A program made the position numbers and the translations under genes. A model generated the notes under the pieces. That model saw only the letters and a list, made by a program, of their open reading frames with translations. It was not told the origin of the DNA and did no database searches. From the NCBI GenBank assembly GCA_039908525.1, contig JAMOAY010000010.1:1-64000 (forward strand): a DNA stretch of 64,000 bases, written 5' to 3'. Positions within the stretch are counted from its first letter, which is position 1. Each line of letters opens with the position of its first letter. This DNA comes from Magnetaquicoccus sp039908525. GTDB taxonomy: Bacteria > Pseudomonadota > Magnetococcia > Magnetococcales > Magnetaquicoccaceae. Below are positions 9,401 to 16,536 of this stretch, one piece after another.

Positions 9401-9817
9401 GGCGCCGAGGCATTGCATCGTGCGGTCCGGGAGATGGAAAGCGCTGTCAAAGAGCGGGGGCTGGACGCGCAAGGCGCGTTGCTGCAAACGGTTGAAGAGA
9501 GTCTGCGGCCTGTACTGGCGGGCATCGCGGCCATGAACCAACCGGAACCGGTGGATGATCCGCGACAGGATGGCCCGGTTGCAGTTCCCGTCGAGACACT
9601 CACGCCGCTGTTTGTGGAGCTCTCCCGGATGCTGCAGGATGGCCTGGCCTCTGCGGAAGACAAACTGGAGGCGCTCATGCCGTTGTTCGCCGACTCCGCC
9701 CATCTGGCGGAATTGAAACGGGTGCGGGAGCAGGTTGAGAATTATGAATTTGATGAGGCAATGCACCGGTTTGCCTGCTTGTCCCAGTCGCTGGGCATCG
9801 TGATACCGTCGGATTGA
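6410..9817 (+). CDS. Membrane hybrid histidine kinase: HAMP-PAS-HisKA-HATPase-REC-REC-HPt
   Basis: The 1135-residue product is a BarA-like phosphorelay kinase. TM1 is at about 8-30, with a helical periplasmic sensor up to TM2 at about 207-228. HAMP, PAS and HisKA follow with His403 in NMSHEIRTP, then HATPase. Two receivers follow, with phospho-acceptors Asp692 (VVMDWKMP) and Asp839 (LLDIQMP), and a C-terminal HPt with His988 (LLHAMKG). All relay residues are present. It is upstream of and close to the REC-PAS-PP2C gene (15-bp gap), making that receiver the obvious target. The ATG at 6410 is chosen; a TTG at 6377 would add 11 unlikely residues. Neither has a strong ribosome-binding site. Confidence 0.92.
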   Translation: MRFSNPRLFVLILVMPGILWIGVLAAGLHGLVTMRANQEEARQDREKLHQGVQAMSLVRSAQVSHQLQVHAWKNLLLRGKDMEKRATYLQQFATEERLVEAFLEQLSRLFRQQDVGAPALQRVDELLEQHRALGVRYQTALQVLTAQEGHAVDAADASALGADRTVREHLGQLSTVVSDHVQHLVDQAGERDATQLARESAEVGWGLAILGLVVLPLAFVAVRYRVIQPITQMTGAIEQVARGNFKQRVPPQRVAELNRMADSFNRMAEELDALYSGLQHERDTLTVIIVAVQEGIVVTDRQNTVTLVNPAAETLLNKSAGRIKQDGFLQLLDDSDYLRAHLERTGQDLPNTVLYNDRLLNVYANAIHAPDGSLIGSAAIVRDVTEEKRLEQMKSNFLANMSHEIRTPMNAIIGMSHLALRTNLDRKQADYLHKIQTAAQSLLGIINDILDFSKIEAGRLTMESVDFQLDEVFDHLATMIGPMADSKGLELLFSRNEQVPNHLIGDPMRLGQVLVNLASNAVKFSEGGEVVVYCLLERAENERVQLRFTIQDAGIGMTEQQMGRLFQPFSQADGSTSRKYGGTGLGLSICKQLVTMMGGEIGVTSQQGIGSRFSFTAWFGLQETAGRSLLASDLNGMRVLVVDDNKSARDLLHEMLASFLFDCQTVVSGETALEAVQQAEQSARPYQIVVMDWKMPGGMDGLEAARRIKQHPAILHPPRIILITAFSRAELIQESDRDFLDGFVAKPVHPSNLFSALMAALGQEKTHGKKIRKQDALRDVDAIKGMLGAKVLLADDNKINQQVAVELLESNGLVVTVVHNGRQAVEAVQREGFDIVLLDIQMPEMNGFEAVAAIRRDPLFQDLPVLAMTAHAMSGDREKSLAAGMNDHITKPIDPDRLFETLARWIPARERTPPTARLNRQEEGSGAGELPDQLPGIDLASGLKRVAGNRKLFARLLKEFHQDYQGGVERIRAAIEQGNREQTLGLLHAMKGVAASLGAEALHRAVREMESAVKERGLDAQGALLQTVEESLRPVLAGIAAMNQPEPVDDPRQDGPVAVPVETLTPLFVELSRMLQDGLASAEDKLEALMPLFADSAHLAELKRVREQVENYEFDEAMHRFACLSQSLGIVIPSD

Positions 9818-9832
9818 CAGGAAACGGGACAC

Positions 9833-11344
9833 ATGAAAAACAGGATCCTGGTTGTCGACGATGAGCGGCACAATATCAACGTATTGGTTGATCTGTTGCG
9901 GCACGAATTTGAGCCGGTTGTTGCCAAAAACGGTGAGACCGCCTTGAGAAGAGTCCGCTCCGAGAGCCCACCCGACTTGATTCTGCTGGATGTCATGATG
10001 CCTGACATGGATGGATACGAGGTGTGCCGCCAGCTTCAGGCCGATAAAGCGACGCGGGGGATTCCGATCATCTTTGTGACAGCCCTGAGCAACAGTGAGG
10101 ATGAGACCCGGGGATTGGAGTTGGGGGCGGTGGATTATATCACCAAACCCATCTCTCCACCCATTGTCCTGGCACGGGTGCGCAACCATCTGGCGCTCTA
10201 TCTGGCACGCATGGAGGCAGAAAGACAAAACCAGGCTCTGCTCCAGGGGCAACAGCAGATGGCCCTGTTGATGCGCCATGCGCCCAGTGCCATCGCCCTG
10301 TTTGACAAGGAGTTGACCTATCTGCAGGTAAGCCATCGGTGGCTGGATGACTATAATCTGCAAAATCACGATGTTCATGGTCAAAGCCACTGGGAACTGT
10401 TCCCGGACCTTTCGGAACATTGGCGAAACATTTTCAATCGGTGTCTGGAGGGGACCTGGGAGAGAAATGAGGGGGATCCCATTCTGAACGAGCAGTTCGG
10501 CATCACCCAATGGGTCAAGTGGGAGGCTTTCCCGTGGAGAAATGCCGCCGGGGAGGTGGGGGGGCTCGTCGTGCACACGGAAGATGTCACCGACCGCAAA
10601 CTGATGGCGATGGAGGTCATCAAGCATCGTGACCGCCTGGCCAATGAGCAGGAGATGGTCAGAAAGGTGATCGAAAAGATGCAAGCCTCCCACGTTTTTG
10701 ACCATCATGGCCTGCGCTGTCTGTCGGCGCCGGTCGATCGGATCTCCGGGGATCTGCTGTTGTCCGTCTGTCGCCCGGATGGTGCCCATCACATCATGGT
10801 GGGTGATTTTACCGGGCATGGTGTTGCGGCGGCCATCAGTGGACCGATGACGGCGGACATCTTTTGCACCATGACCGCCAAGGGCATCCTGATGGACGAG
10901 ATTGTCCAGGAGATCAACCTGAAACTGTGTCGACAGATCCCCAGCAGCATGTTTCTGGCGGCCACTTTTCTGGAATTGAATCCCGGCCGGGATCGTCTGC
11001 GCATCTGGAATTGTGCCGCACCGGATGTCTTGATCCTGCGGGACGGCAAGCTGCATGAGCGCGTCGAATCCGGTTTTCTCCCCAGGGGCATCCTGGTACG
11101 GTCGGAGCCACCACCACCCGATGTGGCGGTCTGCCCGGGAGACCGGGTATTCGTCAGTACCGACGGTTTTATCGAGACCAAAGGCGCCAACGACCTCCAA
11201 CTGGGGGTGGAGGCCTTGGGGGAGATGCTCGAAACCCTGATTGCACAGGATGCACCGTTGGAAAATATTTTATCTCTCATCGGCACGTTTCGTGACGGTC
11301 GAGAACAGGAGGATGATCTCACACTGCTGGAGCTGACGTGTTAG
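9833..11344 (+). CDS. Response regulator REC-PAS-PP2C (SpoIIE/RsbU-type phosphatase)
   Basis: The 503-residue product has a receiver at about 5-120 with Asp53 (LLDVMMP), a PAS domain at about 135-255 and a PP2C/SpoIIE phosphatase domain at about 290-500. Metal-binding acidic motifs are visible as ISGDLL and VGDFTGHGVAAA, and later STDGFIE. In this architecture, phosphorylation of REC activates dephosphorylation of a STAS anti-sigma antagonist on Ser/Thr. The next gene is exactly such a STAS protein, and the upstream gene a hybrid kinase, so this is the output node of the module. It resembles HsbR-type regulators but lacks their C-terminal kinase domain, which is encoded separately at 11719. 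Confidence 0.9.
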   Translation: MKNRILVVDDERHNINVLVDLLRHEFEPVVAKNGETALRRVRSESPPDLILLDVMMPDMDGYEVCRQLQADKATRGIPIIFVTALSNSEDETRGLELGAVDYITKPISPPIVLARVRNHLALYLARMEAERQNQALLQGQQQMALLMRHAPSAIALFDKELTYLQVSHRWLDDYNLQNHDVHGQSHWELFPDLSEHWRNIFNRCLEGTWERNEGDPILNEQFGITQWVKWEAFPWRNAAGEVGGLVVHTEDVTDRKLMAMEVIKHRDRLANEQEMVRKVIEKMQASHVFDHHGLRCLSAPVDRISGDLLLSVCRPDGAHHIMVGDFTGHGVAAAISGPMTADIFCTMTAKGILMDEIVQEINLKLCRQIPSSMFLAATFLELNPGRDRLRIWNCAAPDVLILRDGKLHERVESGFLPRGILVRSEPPPPDVAVCPGDRVFVSTDGFIETKGANDLQLGVEALGEMLETLIAQDAPLENILSLIGTFRDGREQEDDLTLLELTC

Positions 11345-11408
11345 GCCATCCTGCCAGGGTTTATTGTTTCCATCCACAACATCTTCTGCCGTTCAAAAGG
11401 TGACTGCC

Positions 11409-11705
11409 ATGCCCGTTTCCAGCTTTGTCAACAATGGGACAGTCCATATAAAGCTTATGAAATCGTTCACATTCGACGATCATGAAGCCTTCCGCAAGGC
11501 CGCGCTCAAACATCCGCGCGGCACCAAATTCGAGATCGATTTTGGTTCCATCGACAGTATTGACAGTTCATCGATCGGAATGCTGTTGCTGCTTCGTACC
11601 GAGGCCGGCGAGGAGGATGCGGAGATCTCGCTGGTCAACTGCAAACCAAACCTGTTGAAAATGTTCCGCATGTGCAAATTCGGAGATCTTTTTCACCTGA
11701 GCTGA
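11409..11705 (+). CDS. STAS-domain anti-sigma factor antagonist
   Basis: A 98-residue single STAS domain of the SpoIIAA/RsbV/HsbA type. The conserved phosphorylation loop reads IDSSSIGMLLLL, so Ser54 or Ser55 is the probable site phosphorylated by the downstream kinase and cleared by the upstream PP2C. Length is typical for stand-alone antagonists. The ATG at 11409 has AAGGTGA 6-8 nt upstream and gives the normal domain N-terminus; the TTG at 11364 would add 15 residues. It lies 64 bp after the phosphatase gene and 13 bp before the kinase. Confidence 0.88.
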   Translation: MPVSSFVNNGTVHIKLMKSFTFDDHEAFRKAALKHPRGTKFEIDFGSIDSIDSSSIGMLLLLRTEAGEEDAEISLVNCKPNLLKMFRMCKFGDLFHLS

Positions 11706-11718
11706 GGGATTGGTATCC

Positions 11719-12279
11719 ATGGATATTCCTCTTGTTCAAACACCCCATGCCGTTTCTCCTGCGGGGTCCATGGCGCAACAGACCGCTGCCCTGGAGAGCG
11801 GGCAGGTGGTGGTTTATGCCTTTCGGACCCCGGACGAGGCCCGTTCTCTGGCACTGGTGTTGTCCGAGTTGTGCCCCCACCCTGAGCAAGCCAAAATCGG
11901 CCTGGTGGAGTTGTTGATCAACGCGGTGGAGCATGGCAATCTGGGCATCTCTTATGCTCAAAAAACCGAACTGGTCGGACAATCTGCCTTGAGCCGCGAG
12001 TTGGAACGACGCTTGTTGTTGCCAGAATATCGTGACAAAACGGCAACGGTGCAGATCAGTCGGTCAGGGGATGCGTTGCATTTCCTGATACAAGACCAGG
12101 GGGAGGGGTTTGATTGGCAACCATTCATGGAGCTTGACCCCAACCGGTTTCTCCATCCGCATGGTCGAGGCATCGCCTGGGCCAGACAGGTTGCCTTCAG
12201 CCTGGTCGAGTACCGCGGAACAGGGAGTGAGGTATTGGCGGTGGTGGACCTGTCACCCGAATGCCCCCCTTCTCTCTGA
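11719..12279 (+). CDS. Anti-sigma regulatory factor-type Ser/Thr kinase (HATPase_c_2)
   Basis: The 186-residue product has a GHKL ATPase fold of the RsbW/SpoIIAB class. The N-box reads VELLINAVEHGN and the G1 box DQGEGFDW, followed by HGRGIAWA as the G2-like lid. Such proteins phosphorylate the STAS partner and sequester a sigma factor or another target. There is an extra segment between the N- and G1-boxes (about residues 75-105). No sigma factor or FlgM-like gene is adjacent, so the final target is unknown. GAGGGA sits 9 nt before the ATG at 11719. A terminator follows at 12335. Confidence 0.85.
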   Translation: MDIPLVQTPHAVSPAGSMAQQTAALESGQVVVYAFRTPDEARSLALVLSELCPHPEQAKIGLVELLINAVEHGNLGISYAQKTELVGQSALSRELERRLLLPEYRDKTATVQISRSGDALHFLIQDQGEGFDWQPFMELDPNRFLHPHGRGIAWARQVAFSLVEYRGTGSEVLAVVDLSPECPPSL

Positions 12280-12334
12280 CCGGACCCCCCACTTTACCTT
12301 CTGTCAACCATGGAACTGGTTTTGCATTGCCCTG

Positions 12335-12358
12335 CTGGCAGATGTGCCAGGATTTTTT
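12335..12358 (+). terminator. Rho-independent terminator of the partner-switching operon
   Basis: Stem CTGGCA (12335-12340) and TGCCAG (12345-12350) around a GATG tetraloop are followed by GA and six T residues. It lies 56 bp past the HATPase stop and 130 bp before the glutamate-transporter start, separating the two operons. Confidence 0.65.
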
Positions 12359-12490
12359 GTCCAGATTGCCTCCATGGGTCCGTGAATCCGTGCATTACCC
12401 GCCTGCTTTATGGTACCCATTAGCAGGGATGTCGAAAGTTGATACACGCCCGCCGTCTTGGCTTGCAATAATAAAACTGATTGGCGACCC

Positions 12491-14164
12491 ATGAAATTGA
12501 AATTTCGTTTCCTGCTGATCGTTGGGGTGCTGATGGCAGCTCTGCCGGTCCATGCAGAGGAAACAACTCTCCAGAAAATCAAGAGAACTGGAACCATTAC
12601 CCTGGGTCACAGGGAATCTTCCATTCCCTTCTCCTATTACGGCGAAGGTCAGCAGGTTGTCGGCTATTCCCATACCCTGATGCTGAAGGTGGTGGAAGCC
12701 ATCAAGGAAACGTTGCGTCTGCCCGATCTGCAAGTCAGGCTGATGCCGGTCACCTCCGCCAATCGCATTACTCTGGTGCAGAACGGCACCGTCGACCTGG
12801 AGTGCGGCTCCACCACCCACAATGCGGAACGACGCAAGCAGGTGACTTTTTCCAACAGTCTGTTTGTCGTCAGTACACGATTGATGACCATGGCCGGTTC
12901 TGGCATCAAAGATTTTGACGGTTTATTGGGCAAGACGGTGGTCACTACCGCAGGCACCACATCGGAGCGGCGCTTGCGCCAGATGAATGATGCCCATGGG
13001 CTGCGGATGAACCTGATCAGCGCCAAGGATCACGGGGAGGCCTTTTTGACCCTGGAGACAGGCCGGGCCGTGGCCTTTGTGATGGACGACGTGTTGCTGT
13101 TTGGTGAACGGGCCAAAGCCAGGGATCCCCAACAGTGGGTGATTGCGGGCACACCCCTCTCTCATGAAGCATATGGGTGCATGCTGCGCAAGGATGATGT
13201 CGATTTTCAGGCTTTGGTCAACAAGAGTCTGGCCCGGACCATGACCTCCGGCGAGGCGGAGCAGATCTACAACCTTTGGTTCACAAGTCCCATTCCCCCC
13301 AACGGTCTCAATCTGGCGTTCCCCCTGTCGGAACCGATGCGCAGGCTTTTTCGCGACCCCAACGACCGTGCTTTGGACGACGGCGCCTCGGCTCCCGGCA
13401 TGGCCACCAAGGTCAAGGGCACCGGGTATCATTGGAATTGGGGCATTCTCCTGACCCGCAGTCCGAGCGGCAGCACCTTTCTCGACTGGCTTCTGGAGGG
13501 GTTGATATGGACGGTGAGCTTGTCCTTGAGTGCCTGGTGTTTTGCCCTTTGCCTTGGTATCGGTCTGGGTGTCCTGCGCACCCTGACCGCCCGCCCTGCC
13601 CTGATGTTCGTCGCCGCCGCTTTTGTAGAGATCTTTCGCAATATCCCTCTGCTGGTACAGCTGTTCATCTGGTACTTCGTGCTGCCGGAACTGCTGCCCA
13701 CCGCCTGGGGCAACACCATCAAACAGTGGCACCCGGTGGCCCAGCAGTTTTTCGCCGCCTGGCTCTGTCTGAGCCTGTTTACGGCGGCCCGTATCACAGA
13801 GCAGGTTCGCGCGGGCATTCAGGCCCTGCCTGCCGGGCGCAAAAACGCCGGTTTGGCGCTGGGTCTGACCCTGCCCCAGGTCTATCGCCTGGTGCTGCTG
13901 CCCATGGCTCTGCGCATCACCTTGCCTCCCTTGACCAGTGAATTCTTGAGTATCTTCAAAAATTCAGCCGTGGCGACCACCATCGGTCTGGTCGAACTGT
14001 CCCGCCAGGCTCAGCAATTGGTGGACTATACCGCCCAGCCCTACGAGGCCTTCATCGCCGTGACCTCGCTCTACCTGCTGATCAATATTGTGGTCATGTT
14101 CGGCATGCGACACCTGGAGGTGCGTTTGCGCGTGCCAGGCCTTGCGGCGGGAGGCAAGAAATGA
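12491..14164 (+). CDS. Fused amino-acid ABC transporter: binding protein plus permease (GltI-GltJ type)
   Basis: The 557-residue product joins two proteins that are normally separate. Residues 1-22 are a signal peptide ending VHA. Residues about 25-275 are a family-3 solute-binding domain of glutamate/aspartate type (RTGTITLGHRESSIPFSY; LECGSTTHNAERR). From about 330 a HisM/GltJ-type permease follows with several membrane segments and the EAA-like loop RAGIQALPAGRKNAGLALG. The binding domain would be tethered on the periplasmic side. It overlaps the next permease gene by ATGA. The ATG at 12491 precedes a normal signal peptide; the TTG at 12458 would disturb it. Substrate specificity is inferred. 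Confidence 0.85.
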   Translation: MKLKFRFLLIVGVLMAALPVHAEETTLQKIKRTGTITLGHRESSIPFSYYGEGQQVVGYSHTLMLKVVEAIKETLRLPDLQVRLMPVTSANRITLVQNGTVDLECGSTTHNAERRKQVTFSNSLFVVSTRLMTMAGSGIKDFDGLLGKTVVTTAGTTSERRLRQMNDAHGLRMNLISAKDHGEAFLTLETGRAVAFVMDDVLLFGERAKARDPQQWVIAGTPLSHEAYGCMLRKDDVDFQALVNKSLARTMTSGEAEQIYNLWFTSPIPPNGLNLAFPLSEPMRRLFRDPNDRALDDGASAPGMATKVKGTGYHWNWGILLTRSPSGSTFLDWLLEGLIWTVSLSLSAWCFALCLGIGLGVLRTLTARPALMFVAAAFVEIFRNIPLLVQLFIWYFVLPELLPTAWGNTIKQWHPVAQQFFAAWLCLSLFTAARITEQVRAGIQALPAGRKNAGLALGLTLPQVYRLVLLPMALRITLPPLTSEFLSIFKNSAVATTIGLVELSRQAQQLVDYTAQPYEAFIAVTSLYLLINIVVMFGMRHLEVRLRVPGLAAGGKK

Positions 14165-14832
14165 ACGGGTTCGACTTCGGCTCCATCACAGGTGCCTCGC
14201 CGATTCTGTTCCAGGGTTTGTGGGTGACGGCCCGGATTACCCTGACGGCCATTGTGGTCGGCATTCTTTGGGGAACCCTGCTGGCCGTTGCCCGTTTCTC
14301 CTCCGTGCGCCTGCTCTCCTGGGCGGCTGCGACCTATGTCAATCTGTTTCGCTCTGTGCCGCTGGTCATGGTCATCCTGTGGTTTTTCCTCATTGTGCCC
14401 CAACTGATGCACAGCCTGTTCGGCAATACGGTCGAGGACATCCGTTTCACCTCGGCGCTGGTCGCCTTTTCCCTCTTTGAAGCAGCCTATTACGCCGAAA
14501 TCATGCGTGCTGGCATCCTCAGCGTCTCCCGGGGACAACTCAACGCAGGTCTCGCCCTGGGCCTCAGCCGTGCGGCAACCGTGCGGCTTATCATCCTGCC
14601 TCAGGCGTTTCGCAACATGCTTCCCCTGCTGCTTACCCAGGCGGTGATCCTGTTTCAGGACACCTCGCTGGTCTATGTCATCGGCCTGTCCGACTTCTTC
14701 GGGACGGCCCACAAGATGGGCGACCGGGACGGGCGTCTGGTGGAAATGTTGCTCTTTGCCGGTGCCGTCTATTTTATCATCAGTTTTTCCGTATCCCAGC
14801 TGGTCGCCCGCTATCACAAGAGGTCCACATGA
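14161..14832 (+). CDS. Amino-acid ABC transporter permease (GltK-like)
   Basis: The 223-residue inner-membrane permease is of the polar amino-acid (HisMQ/GltK) family. It has about five hydrophobic segments and the EAA loop RAGILSVSRGQLNAGLALGLSR-type region that contacts the ATPase (cited here only by its ends, about residues 116-137). It should heterodimerise with the permease half of the preceding fusion protein. GGAGG lies 6 nt before the start, which overlaps the upstream stop; the downstream ATPase gene also overlaps by 4 nt, giving a tight three-gene operon. Confidence 0.9.
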   Translation: MNGFDFGSITGASPILFQGLWVTARITLTAIVVGILWGTLLAVARFSSVRLLSWAAATYVNLFRSVPLVMVILWFFLIVPQLMHSLFGNTVEDIRFTSALVAFSLFEAAYYAEIMRAGILSVSRGQLNAGLALGLSRAATVRLIILPQAFRNMLPLLLTQAVILFQDTSLVYVIGLSDFFGTAHKMGDRDGRLVEMLLFAGAVYFIISFSVSQLVARYHKRST

Positions 14833-15557
14833 TTTCGATCAGAAATATTTCAAAATATTATGGTCAGTTCGCTGTTCTCAGCCACTGCAGCGCTGAAATT
14901 TCCAAAGGGGAGGTGGTGGTGGTCTGTGGCCCGTCGGGTTCGGGCAAATCGACGCTCATCAAATGTGTCAACGCCCTGGAGCCTATCCAGGCAGGGGAGG
15001 TGGTGGTGGACGGAGTGTCGGTGACGGACCCCAAAACCGACCTGACCCGGTTGCGGGCCAGGGTGGGCATGGTGTTTCAACATTTTGAGCTTTTCCCCCA
15101 AATGAGCATTCTCGACAATCTCTGTCTGGCCCAGGTCAAAGTGTTGAAACGCAGACGGGACGAAGCCGAGGAAAAGGGCATGAAACTCCTGGAACGGGTT
15201 GGCCTGCGGGAGCATGCCCGCAAATATCCGGGTCAGATCTCCGGAGGTCAGCAGCAAAGGGTCGCCATCTCCCGGGCATTGTGCATGGATCCCATCTGCA
15301 TGTTGTTCGACGAACCCACCTCGGCGTTGGATCCGGAGATGATCAATGAGGTGCTGGATGTGATGGTGGAGTTGGCCCAGGAGGGCATGACGATGATGTG
15401 TGTGACCCACGAAATGGGTTTTGCCCGTCGGGTCGCCCATCGGGTGATTTTCATGGATCAGGGTCAGATTGTTGAGGATGCCTCCAGTGCCGAATTCTTC
15501 GGCAGTCCCCGCTCGCCTCGGGCGACACAATTTTTATCCAAGTTGCTGTCCCGCTGA
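14829..15557 (+). CDS. Amino-acid ABC transporter ATPase (GltL-like)
   Basis: The 242-residue ATPase has a Walker A GPSGSGKS, Q-loop FQHFELFPQM, signature ISGGQQQR, Walker B MLFDEPTSALD and switch His in CVTHEMG. All are intact and typical of GlnQ/GltL/HisP. It energises the fused binding protein/permease and the GltK-like permease encoded immediately upstream. Start ATG overlaps the previous stop (ATGA) with AAGAGG upstream. A bulk search would put this family's substrate as glutamate/aspartate or glutamine; the neighbouring binding domain favours the former. Confidence 0.92.
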   Translation: MISIRNISKYYGQFAVLSHCSAEISKGEVVVVCGPSGSGKSTLIKCVNALEPIQAGEVVVDGVSVTDPKTDLTRLRARVGMVFQHFELFPQMSILDNLCLAQVKVLKRRRDEAEEKGMKLLERVGLREHARKYPGQISGGQQQRVAISRALCMDPICMLFDEPTSALDPEMINEVLDVMVELAQEGMTMMCVTHEMGFARRVAHRVIFMDQGQIVEDASSAEFFGSPRSPRATQFLSKLLSR

Positions 15558-15627
15558 ACATGCCCTTTTGTGGCACCGGGATGTCCTGGTAAGGATGCAG
15601 CAGCTCGACCAGAAAAAACACCCTGAA

Positions 15628-16533
15628 TCATCTATAGGCTGATAAAAACTTTTGTGATGACCCCATGAACGGGAACAGGAAGATGCTCAGATCACTCTTT
15701 TGCCCGATGTTTTTCTTGATACGATCACGCAGGAATTCGACGATGACCTCTCCCTCATACACACGCAATTTAGGGTCAACCTGAATGGCGATTTCCATGT
15801 GCAGTGTCTCCCCCATGGTGCGGACACGCAAATAGGAGATGCCAAGCACTCCGACCGTCGATTTCGTAATCTGGAAAATGGACTCCAGGGTTTCGTCGTC
15901 CACGGTTGTGTCCAACAGGCCGCGTACCGCCTCCACGTTGAGAGAGTAGGCGATTTTCATGATCACCAGTGAGACAGCCAAAGCGGTCAGGGAGTCGGCG
16001 ATGGGATAGCCCATGACGGCGATGGAGACCCCGATCAACACCCCGACCGATGAAATGGCATCGGAGCGGTTGTCCCAGGCATTGGCCATGACGGCCGGAC
16101 TGTTGATCTGGGTAGCCAGACACTCCTGATTGCGATACATGATTTCATTCACAAAAATGGCAACAGCCGCCCCGAACAGAGCGATGGGGTTTGGTGCGGT
16201 GGAGTGACCGCTCATGATGGCGCTGAAGGCGTTGCTGAAAATCATGATCGCGGCAGAGAGCAGGAGCATGCCCGTGATTGCTGACGAAATATATTGAATT
16301 TTTCCGTACCCATAAGGATGAGCATCGTCGGACGCCTTTTTGGAAAATTTAATGCTCAGCATGGTGACAATCGTGGACAACACATCTGCCGAGGCATGGA
16401 TGGCATCCGCTTTCAGCGCAGCACTGCCGGTCATGATACCCAACAGATACAGGTAGGTCATGATGAAGCAGTTGCCAAAGAAAACAAACCACATGGTATT
16501 GCCCTGGCATGTTTTGCAGGCGTCAAACTTCAC
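15628..16533 (-). CDS. MamB-like cation diffusion facilitator
   Basis: The 301-residue CDF transporter probably moves a divalent cation (Fe, Zn or Mn) out of the cytoplasm in exchange for protons. Six membrane segments occupy about 12-205 and a cytoplasmic domain 210-290. The metal site is His46-x3-Asp50 in TM2 and Asp154-x3-Asp158 in TM5. It has an N-terminal CxxC (Cys6, Cys9) and blocks such as YGYGKIQYISS and NSPAVMANAWDNRSDAISS that I recall from magnetosome MamB; the colinear numbering supports this. No other mam gene is nearby, so I call it MamB-like, not mamB. It starts with GTG after GGAGAGG, 3 bp past the trkH stop, so it is in the trk operon. Confidence 0.85.
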   Translation of the reverse strand: MKFDACKTCQGNTMWFVFFGNCFIMTYLYLLGIMTGSAALKADAIHASADVLSTIVTMLSIKFSKKASDDAHPYGYGKIQYISSAITGMLLLSAAIMIFSNAFSAIMSGHSTAPNPIALFGAAVAIFVNEIMYRNQECLATQINSPAVMANAWDNRSDAISSVGVLIGVSIAVMGYPIADSLTALAVSLVIMKIAYSLNVEAVRGLLDTTVDDETLESIFQITKSTVGVLGISYLRVRTMGETLHMEIAIQVDPKLRVYEGEVIVEFLRDRIKKNIGQKSDLSIFLFPFMGSSQKFLSAYR

Positions 16534-16536
16534 AGA

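Noticed and set aside
8132..11200. A 1022-codon open frame on the minus strand opposite the hybrid kinase and PP2C regulator
   Set aside because: It is antisense to two genes with full motif support and has the His/Gln/Arg-rich, motif-free composition of a shadow frame in GC-rich DNA.
15558..15627. A terminator between the glutamate ABC operon and the CDF gene
   Set aside because: The only stem found (ACCGGGA/TCCTGGT with a wobble) is weak and has no T-run, so it was not listed.
15628..16533. Calling the CDF gene mamB outright
   Set aside because: The resemblance is strong but from memory, and no other magnetosome gene lies within the window, so only MamB-like is justified.
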